NCBI RefSeq assembly: GCF_002261335.1 | Contig: NZ_NEVL01000001.1 | Location: 248,001 to 312,000, forward strand | Direction: 5' to 3' | Length of the DNA: 64,000 bases | Source of the DNA: Bordetella genomosp. 1 | GTDB lineage: Bacteria > Pseudomonadota > Gammaproteobacteria > Burkholderiales > Burkholderiaceae_B | Shown here: one piece after another, positions 33,874-40,843 of the stretch | Layout: every line of letters starts with the position of its first letter | Numbering within the stretch: position 1 is the first letter of the stretch | Program-made: the position numbers and the translations under genes | The notes under the pieces: model-generated | Told to the model about the DNA's origin: nothing | The model's database searches: none | The model's input: only the letters and a program-made list of their open reading frames with translations

Positions 33874-34090
33874 CAAGCACCTTCGTGAAACGATAGAGCA
33901 CTTAGGCGGGGCGGACGATTGGCGTCGCGGAGTCCGGGCGTGCCGGGTTTGCCGGCGTGTTCGTCCCCGTTTCCGGGGTGGAGGGCGTGCCCCCCATCCC
34001 GGTTGAACGCGATCAATTCTTGCTGCGCGCGCAACATAAGTCCATGCTAATTTTGGCAATATATCGTCAGAAACTTGGGGGGACTTCTCC

Positions 34091-35026
34091 ATGGACCTGC
34101 ATCGCTTTGATTCTTTCGACGAGTTCGAAGCTGCTGTGGTTGATGTCGATCTCAAGGTGCGATTACTGGGCCCGTCCGACGGGCTCTGGCATATCGGCCA
34201 CGCCGACGTGGACGGCATTACCGTCCAGGCTGGCGTGGAGGCCGTTGCGAATCTGTGCGAAGCCTCCGGTTGGCCGACCCATCTCATGTTTTTGATTTCC
34301 GCCGGTCATCCCACGCCGACCTGGCTCAATGGCGAGGCCTTCGGTCCGGGGCGGCTGGGCATACTCGCCCCGAACAAGGAATTCGTGTTTCGCGCGATCG
34401 GGCCGAACGAATGGGTGACCGTTGCGATACCGCTGTCGTCCCGCCTGTTTTCGTCTGAAGACGATATGGGTCTCGTGCTGCGGCGATGGTGCCGGTCTAC
34501 CGACATCGTGCCGTGTTGTCCCGCGGCGATCCGCGCACTGCGCGATGCGGCAATGATGGCGGTGGCCATGGCGCCGCACGAAAGGCCGCTGGGCCGTGCA
34601 CGGATCGAGGCTGCGATCCGGGATTTGATCGCGACGCGGCGGCCCAGGCCGCCCCTGCTCGGCCGACCGCAGGTTTCGCCGCATGACCTGACGGCCACCG
34701 CAATACGGATGTTCCGCGCCTACGACCGGGGGCTCACGGCGCGAGAATATAAATTGATGGAATTGGCAGTGCGCGAGCGCGCCCGGAATGATTTCTTCCA
34801 GCGCTGCTTCGGCTTGACGCCGTCGCGTTATCTGAACCTGCGCAGGCTGCATGCGGTGCACGCAGCCCTGCGGGCGCCTGCGAACGATAAAAGCTCGGTC
34901 GCCACGCTGTTCGAGGCGGAGGGTTATACCTACTCGGCGCATTCCCTCGCGCGCTATCGGGCCATTTTCGGGGAGTCGCCCTCGGATACCCGAAATACAT
35001 CACGCTCGGCGCGCCTGATCGCCTGA
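34091..35026 (+). CDS. AraC-family transcriptional regulator
   Basis: A 311-aa regulator. The C-terminal DNA-binding domain has LTAREYKLMELAVRERARNDFFQRCFGLTPSRYLNLRRLHAVHAAL and SSVATLFEAEGYTYSAHSLARYRAIFGESPSD, the last carrying the GESPS signature of AraC proteins. The first 180 residues (DVDLKVRLLGPSDGLWHIGHADVDGITVQAG) resemble sensing domains of the HTH-type group that respond to small molecules. The ATG follows GGGGGGACTTCTCC. It is divergent from the 393-aa membrane protein and is the obvious candidate controller of the block 33873-22656. Confidence 0.88.
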   Translation: MDLHRFDSFDEFEAAVVDVDLKVRLLGPSDGLWHIGHADVDGITVQAGVEAVANLCEASGWPTHLMFLISAGHPTPTWLNGEAFGPGRLGILAPNKEFVFRAIGPNEWVTVAIPLSSRLFSSEDDMGLVLRRWCRSTDIVPCCPAAIRALRDAAMMAVAMAPHERPLGRARIEAAIRDLIATRRPRPPLLGRPQVSPHDLTATAIRMFRAYDRGLTAREYKLMELAVRERARNDFFQRCFGLTPSRYLNLRRLHAVHAALRAPANDKSSVATLFEAEGYTYSAHSLARYRAIFGESPSDTRNTSRSARLIA

Positions 35027-35630
35027 TTGAAGCGTCTGCCGTTGAATATCGGAAGGGGCGTACGCAGCGCGACGACGGCAGTAAGCAAGGCGCACGAACC
35101 GTGCGATTCGGCGGGCAGGCGGTATCGTTTGTTAACGGTTTTGCCTGCACAGCACCATAAATTTAATATTGATTGCTCGCAAAATTACGATATTCTTTTT
35201 CCGGACGATGTCTTGCATCCGACCCAGTGTCAGGGGACGGGAACGCCACACAGGCAGCCGGGAGTCGCAATGAAGCGCACCAATCTATCTCGCTTGGACC
35301 AATCCGGCCCAAATACGGCGGCGTCCAATGCGGTGGGGCCTTTACTCAGGCCCGCGCGTGGCACGAGTGCCGTGCTCGTGCACGTGGCAATCGATTATTC
35401 AAATTCCTCGCAAACGCGGCGCCGTCGCGCGCCGCCCATGCCGGGCTTTCTCGCTACGCACGCGACCCGTTGACCGATCCTCTGCGCCACACCGCAGAAA
35501 TCCAGCGGCGTAACGACCGCTGACTGGCCACGCCGGTCGATCCGATCTCCCCCATCAAGCTTCGCCTTTTTTGGCGATGTCGGCCGCTCAGTGCCGAGTC
35601 CCTCAGTAGCCCTAGATTGGAGTCGTAATC
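35027..35630. other. 604-base gap between the AraC gene and the alkylsulfatase
   Basis: No convincing gene. Short plus-strand frames (35027-35473, 35173-35523) are Arg/Ser-rich and lack family features. The AT-rich stretch 35155-35212 (runs such as AAATTTAATATTG and ATATTCTTTTT) probably holds a promoter. The alkylsulfatase ribosome site GGAG is at about 35618. Confidence 0.5.
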
Positions 35631-37652
35631 ATGATGCAATATGCTCGTGTCGCACCCTCCGCTACGTCCGCGCTACGCCGTCGCCGCCACGTGGCGCCGG
35701 TTCTCTCCGTGTTGGCAGCCGCGCTCGCCATCGCCCATTCCGCCCTGGCGGCCGAAGCCACCAAGCCGGCGGAGCCGGCTACGAAGGAAGCCAACGCTGC
35801 CTTGCTGAAGGCCTTGCCCTTCACCGACAAGACTTCCTTCGAACTGGCGCACAAAGGCTTCATCGCACCCTTGCCCAAGGAAATGATCAAGGGCGAAAAG
35901 GGCAATCTGATCTGGGATCCCACCAAGTACGACTTCATCAAGGAAGGCTCCGAGGCCCCGGACACCGTCAACTCCAGCCTGTGGCGGCAGTCGCAGTTGC
36001 TGAACATCTCGGGCCTGTTCGAGGTGACCGACGGCATCTACCAGGTGCGCAACTACGACCTCTCCAACATGACGATCGTCGAAGGCAAGGAAGGCCTGAC
36101 GATCATGGATCCGTTGATCTCCACGGAAACCGCCAAGGCGGCACTGGACCTGTATTTCAAGCATCGGCCGAAGAAGCCCGTCGTGGCCGTGATCTACACG
36201 CACAGCCACGTGGACCACTACGGCGGCGTGCGCGGCGTGGTGGACGAGGCGGACGTGAAGGCCGGCAAGGTCAAGATCTACGCGCCGCTGGGCTTCCTGG
36301 AACATGCGGCCGCGGAGAACGTGATGGCGGGCACCGCGATGAGCCGCCGCGCCAGCTACATGTACGGCAACCTGCTGCCGCCCAGCGCCACCGGCCAGGT
36401 CGGCGCCGGCCTCGGCACCACGACCTCGGCGGGCACGGTCACACTGATCGCGCCGACCGACATCATCGAAAAGACTGGCGAGACGCGCACCATCGACGGC
36501 CTGACCTATGAATTCCTGTACGCGCCCGGCAGCGAAGCGCCTGCCGAGATGCTGTACTACATCAAGGAGAAGAAGGCGCTCAATACCGCCGAGGATTCGA
36601 GCCACACGCTGCACAACACCTACTCGCTGCGCGGCGCCAAGATCCGGGATCCGCTGGCATGGTCGAAATACCTCAATGAAGCGTTGAAGCTGTGGGGCGA
36701 CGATGTGCAGGTGATGTATGCCATGCACCACTGGCCGGTGTGGGGGCAGAAGGAAGTCAACGAGCACATCGGCCTGCAGCGCGACATGTACCGCTACATC
36801 AACGACGAAACGCTGCGTCTGGCGAACATGGGCTACAACAAGGAAGAGATCGCCGAGCAGGTGAAGCTGCCCGAGACGATCGCGACCAAGTTCTCCAACC
36901 GTGGCTACTACGGCTCGCTGAACCACAACGTGCGCGCCACCTATGTGCTGTACCTGGGCTGGTTCAACGGCAATCCCGCCACCTTGCACACGCTGCCGGT
37001 ACAGGAGGCATCGAAGCGCTATGTGGAGATGATGGGCGGCACCGACGCGCTGCTGCAAAAGGCCCGGGAGTACTACAAGAAGGGCGATTACCGCTGGGTT
37101 GCCGAGGTCGTCAACTACGCCGTCTTCGCCGATCCGCAGAACCAGACGGCCAAGAACCTCCAGGCCGATGCGCTGGAGCAGATGGGCTACCAGGCCGAGA
37201 GCGGTCCGTGGCGCAACTTCTACCTCACCGGCGCCAAGGAGCTGCGCGAGGGCGTGCAGAAGCTGCCCGTGCCGGACACTGCCAGCCCGGACACGGTGCG
37301 CGCGATGACGCTCGACATGCTGTTCGACTACTTCGGCGTGCGCCTGAACCGTGAAAAGGCGGCCGGCAAGCACGTGGTGCTGAATCTCGACTTCACCGAC
37401 ACCAACCAGAAGTACACGTTGGAAATGGTGAACAGCGTGATCAACCACACAGAAGGCAAGCCCGCGAAGGATCCCACCGCGAGCGTGACCCTCACGCGCG
37501 AAACCCTCAATCGCATGATGCTGAGGGAGACCAACCTCAACGATGCGATTTCCAAGGGCGACGTGAAGGTGACCGGCGATCAGCAGCAGATCACCGAGAT
37601 GTTTGCCGCGCTCGATAACTTCGAGTTCTGGTGGAACATCGTGACGCCCTGA
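35631..37652 (+). CDS. SdsA/BDS1-type alkylsulfatase (metallo-beta-lactamase fold)
   Basis: A 673-aa secreted alkylsulfatase. A signal peptide ends near residue 40 (AIAHSALAAEA). The zinc motif THSHVDHYGGV supplies H191, H193, D195 and H196. The binuclear site continues with EDSSHTLHN and AMHHWPVWG. The dimerisation region follows (RDMYRYINDETLRLANMGYNKEEI, GYYGSLNHNVRATYVLYLGWFNGNPATLH) and then the C-terminal SCP2-like domain (from about residue 535), ending ITEMFAALDNFEFWWNIVTP. SdsA enzymes hydrolyse primary alkyl sulfates such as dodecyl sulfate to alcohol and sulfate. It is monocistronic with a hairpin after the stop. A fragment of a near-identical gene end lies at 2598-2672. Confidence 0.93.
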   Translation: MMQYARVAPSATSALRRRRHVAPVLSVLAAALAIAHSALAAEATKPAEPATKEANAALLKALPFTDKTSFELAHKGFIAPLPKEMIKGEKGNLIWDPTKYDFIKEGSEAPDTVNSSLWRQSQLLNISGLFEVTDGIYQVRNYDLSNMTIVEGKEGLTIMDPLISTETAKAALDLYFKHRPKKPVVAVIYTHSHVDHYGGVRGVVDEADVKAGKVKIYAPLGFLEHAAAENVMAGTAMSRRASYMYGNLLPPSATGQVGAGLGTTTSAGTVTLIAPTDIIEKTGETRTIDGLTYEFLYAPGSEAPAEMLYYIKEKKALNTAEDSSHTLHNTYSLRGAKIRDPLAWSKYLNEALKLWGDDVQVMYAMHHWPVWGQKEVNEHIGLQRDMYRYINDETLRLANMGYNKEEIAEQVKLPETIATKFSNRGYYGSLNHNVRATYVLYLGWFNGNPATLHTLPVQEASKRYVEMMGGTDALLQKAREYYKKGDYRWVAEVVNYAVFADPQNQTAKNLQADALEQMGYQAESGPWRNFYLTGAKELREGVQKLPVPDTASPDTVRAMTLDMLFDYFGVRLNREKAAGKHVVLNLDFTDTNQKYTLEMVNSVINHTEGKPAKDPTASVTLTRETLNRMMLRETNLNDAISKGDVKVTGDQQQITEMFAALDNFEFWWNIVTP

Positions 37653-37659
37653 CGGGCAT

Positions 37660-37687
37660 GTCCGGCGGGGCATCCGCTCCGCCGGAC
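37660..37687 (+). terminator. Hairpin after the alkylsulfatase gene
   Basis: Stem GTCCGGCGG / CCGCCGGAC with a 10-nt loop begins 8 bases after the stop codon. No clear T-run. Confidence 0.55.
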
Positions 37688-38068
37688 AACCGCGGCGACG
37701 GCCGCGGATCGGGCTTCAGAGACGGCCCTGGCCGCGCGCTCCGGCGGGCGGTGGGACAGGCGGCGGCCCGCGTGGCGGCGGCCTGTGGCCGTGGCAAGGG
37801 CGCGGATCCCGCCGCGTGCGCCCGCAAGGGCGGCGCGCCGCGCGCCAGCGCCATTCAGGAGGCTGGGCCAAGCGATAGGAACATGAGCCCGGCTAATGCT
37901 ATCTGCCAAATAAATTCATTTTTATTCATGCAAAGCCTTGCCTAAAATACGGTCCGAGCAGCGACAGTGTCAAGGCTGCCAGCCCAAGAAAACCCCATAA
38001 CAGGACTGGCGCAGCACTGCCGCAAAAACCGGAAACGGCTTTATCCAGAATTTGTGCGGCGGATCAAA
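37688..38068 (+). promoter_or_regulatory. Upstream region and likely leader of the mesX-mesD operon
   Basis: About 380 bases without a gene. GC falls sharply at 37905-37960, where TTCATTTTTATTCATGC and CCTAAAATACGG suggest a promoter. About 110-140 bases of transcribed leader would then precede the ATG at 38069. The leader has no structure I can assign to a known SAM or SAH riboswitch. An in-frame ATG at 37967 exists, but the protein family begins at MSKEFTF. Confidence 0.4.
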
Positions 38069-39055
38069 ATGAGTAAAGAGTTCACATTTGCCATCAAGAG
38101 CATTTGTTTCGACGAGGATTACCGTCCTTCCGAAAATACCCGCATCACCACGAACTTCGCCAACCTGGCGCGTGGCGAAAGCCGCCAGCAGAATCTGCGC
38201 AACACGTTCGAGATGATCAACAACCGTTTCAATGCCCTGGCGCATTGGGACAATCCCAAGGGCGATCGTTATTCGGTCAAGCTCGAGATCATTTCCGGCG
38301 AGCTGGATATCGACGGCGAGCGCAGCGGCAATGCCCTGCCCCTGATCGAGATCCTGAAAACGACCATTCTCGATCGCAAGACCGGCGAGACCATCGACGG
38401 CATCGTGGGGAACAATTTTTCCTCCTACGTGCGCGACTATGACTTCAGCGTGCTGCTGCTGGAGCACAACAAGGATCGCGCCGGTTTCAGCACGCCCGAC
38501 AATTTCGGCGAGCTGCACGGCAAGCTGTTCAAGGCCTTCGTGAATTCGAGCGCCTACAAGGCGCATTTCAAGAAGCCGCCGGTCATCTGCCTGAGCGTGT
38601 CGAGCAGCAAGGTCTACCTGCGCACCGAAAACCAGCACCCGGTGCTGGGCGTCGAATACCTGCAGGACGAGTATTCGTTGACCGACGAATATTTCAAGAA
38701 AATGGGCATGAAGGTCCGTTACTTCATGCCGCCCAACAGCGCCGCGCCGCTGGCCTTCTATTTCACCGGCGATCTGCTGGGCGATTACACCAATCTCGAG
38801 CTGATCGGCACGATCAGCACGATGGACACGTTCCAGAAGATCTATCGCCCCGAGATCTACAACGCGAATTCCGCGGCGGGCCGCTCGTATCAGCCCAGCC
38901 TGAAGCATCAGGATTATTCGTTGACGCGCATCGTCTACGACCGCGAAGAACGCAGCCGGCTGGCCGTCGAGCAAGGCAAGTTCGTCGAAGAACACTTCAT
39001 CAAACCGTACCAGTCGGTTCTCGAGCAGTGGTCCGCAGCTGCCCGTTTCGATTAA
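38069..39055 (+). CDS. mesX: DUF1852 protein MesX, partner of methionine synthase MesD
   Basis: A 328-aa cytoplasmic protein of the DUF1852 family: MSKEFTFAIKSICFDEDYRPSENTRITTNFANLARGESRQQNLRNT at the start, then MINNRFNALAHWDNP and YSVKLEIISGELDI. Published genetic work on folate-independent methionine synthases showed that the MesD family needs DUF1852 and oxygen for activity, and here DUF1852 lies 22 bases before a MesD-type gene. MesX probably supplies the methyl group by an oxygen-requiring reaction of unknown chemistry. The ATG at 38069 fits the family start. Its mechanism cannot be read from the sequence. Confidence 0.88.
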   Translation: MSKEFTFAIKSICFDEDYRPSENTRITTNFANLARGESRQQNLRNTFEMINNRFNALAHWDNPKGDRYSVKLEIISGELDIDGERSGNALPLIEILKTTILDRKTGETIDGIVGNNFSSYVRDYDFSVLLLEHNKDRAGFSTPDNFGELHGKLFKAFVNSSAYKAHFKKPPVICLSVSSSKVYLRTENQHPVLGVEYLQDEYSLTDEYFKKMGMKVRYFMPPNSAAPLAFYFTGDLLGDYTNLELIGTISTMDTFQKIYRPEIYNANSAAGRSYQPSLKHQDYSLTRIVYDREERSRLAVEQGKFVEEHFIKPYQSVLEQWSAAARFD

Positions 39056-39077
39056 TAAAAAAGTATCAGGTCCTATT

Positions 39078-40103
39078 GTGAAAAAACTGTTTCCCACTTC
39101 CACCGCCGGCAGCCTGCCCAAACCCTCCTGGCTGGCACAGCCCGAAACCCTCTGGTCTCCCTGGAAATTGCAGGATGAAGGCCTGGTCGAAGGCAAGCAG
39201 GACGCGCTGCGCCTGTCGCTGCAGGAACAACAGCATGCGGGCATCGACATCGTCAGCGACGGCGAACAGACGCGCCAGCACTTCGTGACCACGTTCATCG
39301 AGCACCTCAGCGGCGTGGACTTCGTGAATCGCAAGACCGTGCGCATCCGCGATCGCTACGACGCCAGCGTGCCCACCGTGGTCGATGCCGTCGCGCGCCA
39401 GAAGCCGGTGTTCGTCGAGGATGCCAGGTTCCTGCGCCAGCAGACCGACCAGCCGATCAAATGGGCGCTGCCCGGCCCCATGACCATGATCGACACGCTC
39501 TACGACGATCACTACAAGAGCCGCGAGAAGCTGGCCTGGGAATTCGCCAAGATCCTGAATCAGGAAGCCCGCGAGCTCGAAGCGGCGGGCGTCGACATCA
39601 TTCAGTTCGACGAACCGGCATTCAACGTGTTTTTCGACGAAGTGAATGACTGGGGCGTCGCCACGCTGGAACGCGCCATCGAAGGCCTGAAATGCGAAAC
39701 CGCCGTACACATCTGCTACGGCTACGGCATCAAGGCCAATACGGACTGGAAGAAGACGCTGGGCGCCGAATGGCGCCAGTACGAACAGGCGTTCCCGAAG
39801 CTGCAGAAATCCAATATCGACATCGTCTCGCTGGAATGCCAGAACTCGCACGTTCCGATGGAACTGATCGAGCTCATCCGCGGCAAGAAGGTGATGGTGG
39901 GCGCCATCGACGTGGCCACCAACACCATCGAAACGCCGGAGCAGGTGGCCGATACGCTGCGCAAGGCGCTGCGCTTCGTCGACGCCGACAAGCTCTATCC
40001 CAGCACCAACTGCGGCATGGCGCCGTTGCCCCGTGCGGTCGCGCGCGGCAAGCTGAGTGCGCTGAGCGCAGGCGCGGAGATCCTCCGCCGCGAGCTCTCC
40101 TGA
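39078..40103 (+). CDS. mesD: Core (folate-independent) methionine synthase MesD
   Basis: A 341-aa protein equal to the C-terminal catalytic half of MetE, without the N-terminal folate-binding half. It opens FPTSTAGSLPKPSWL, has SDGEQTR at about residues 60-66, QFDEPAFNV near 177-184 and the zinc-site residues H211 and C213 (AVHICYGYG) and C312 (STNCGMAPLPR), the pattern of MetE zinc ligands. It should methylate homocysteine to methionine. MesD enzymes depend on the DUF1852 partner and oxygen rather than methyl-folate or cobalamin. The start is GTG 39078. A strong hairpin follows the stop. Confidence 0.9.
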   Translation: MKKLFPTSTAGSLPKPSWLAQPETLWSPWKLQDEGLVEGKQDALRLSLQEQQHAGIDIVSDGEQTRQHFVTTFIEHLSGVDFVNRKTVRIRDRYDASVPTVVDAVARQKPVFVEDARFLRQQTDQPIKWALPGPMTMIDTLYDDHYKSREKLAWEFAKILNQEARELEAAGVDIIQFDEPAFNVFFDEVNDWGVATLERAIEGLKCETAVHICYGYGIKANTDWKKTLGAEWRQYEQAFPKLQKSNIDIVSLECQNSHVPMELIELIRGKKVMVGAIDVATNTIETPEQVADTLRKALRFVDADKLYPSTNCGMAPLPRAVARGKLSALSAGAEILRRELS

Positions 40104-40115
40104 GCCTGAACGCGT

Positions 40116-40146
40116 CGGGCCGGGGCAAGCCGCTTGCCCCGGCCCG
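40116..40146 (+). terminator. Strong hairpin between mesD and the flavin reductase gene
   Basis: Perfect 14-bp stem CGGGCCGGGGCAAG / CTTGCCCCGGCCCG with a 3-nt loop, 12 bases after the mesD stop. There is no T-run, so it may be a Rho-assisted or partial terminator, or a 3'-end stabiliser that lowers expression of the reductase relative to mesXD. Confidence 0.6.
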
Positions 40147-40236
40147 GCTCGCCTGTTGCCGACGCCGGCAACGCCGTCGGATCCCTCCAGGCCCTATCCC
40201 ATGTGTTCGCGCTGCGACCCGTATTTCTTTCCCCCC

Positions 40237-40749
40237 ATGACTCCCCCCGCCAATACGGTCATCGAGCCTGCGCGCTTTCGCGAGTCGCTCGGGCACTACG
40301 CCTCCGGCATCACGGTGGTCACGTCGCTCATCGATGACGAGCCGGTGGGGTTCACCTGCCAGTCGTTCTACAGCGTGTCGATGAGCCCGCCGCTGGTGTC
40401 GTTCAGCGTCATGGCCGGTTCGGCCAGCTATCCGAAGATCCGCCAGGCGGGCCGATTCGCGGTCAATATCCTCACCGAAGCGCAGATCGACGTGTCCAAT
40501 CAGTTCGCCCGGCGCGGCACCGACAAATGGCAGGGGATCGCGTGGCGGGAATCGCCGCTGGGCAACCCCATCATTGGCGGCAGCCTGCACTGGCTCGACT
40601 GCGAGATCTACGCCGAGCACGCCGCGGGCGATCACGTGATCGTGATCGGCGAAGTCAAGGCGCTGGATCTGCAGGACGCCGCCGCCGCGCAGCCGCTGCT
40701 GTATTTCAAGGGCCAGTATCGCAACATCGCCGCCCACGGCGGCGTGTGA
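40237..40749 (+). CDS. Flavin reductase-like (FMN-binding split barrel) protein
   Basis: A 170-aa flavin:NAD(P)H oxidoreductase of the HpaC/NtaB type. The family text is PARFRESLGHYASGITVVTSLIDDEPVGFTCQSFYSVSMSPPLVSFSVM, FAVNILTEAQIDVSNQFAR, LHWLDCEIYAEHAAGDHVIVIGEV and LLYFKGQYRNI. I chose ATG 40237; in-frame ATGs at 40156 and 40201 give longer leaders with no family match. Such proteins supply reduced flavin to a partner monooxygenase. No flavin monooxygenase gene is adjacent, but MesX activity needs oxygen, so this reductase may feed MesX. That link is inference from adjacency. Confidence 0.85.
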   Translation: MTPPANTVIEPARFRESLGHYASGITVVTSLIDDEPVGFTCQSFYSVSMSPPLVSFSVMAGSASYPKIRQAGRFAVNILTEAQIDVSNQFARRGTDKWQGIAWRESPLGNPIIGGSLHWLDCEIYAEHAAGDHVIVIGEVKALDLQDAAAAQPLLYFKGQYRNIAAHGGV

Positions 40750-40843
40750 GCGGCGCGGCCGCTGGCGCGGCCGCCGCCAGACCCGCCTTCACACACGAGG
40801 CGTGGACGCCGTGGCGTCCCGCCTCCTGAAGGCCTGGCCCTCT

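Noticed and set aside
37967-38068. 34-codon N-terminal extension of MesX
   Set aside because: The extension is basic and the DUF1852 family begins at MSKEFTF; it is better read as leader RNA.
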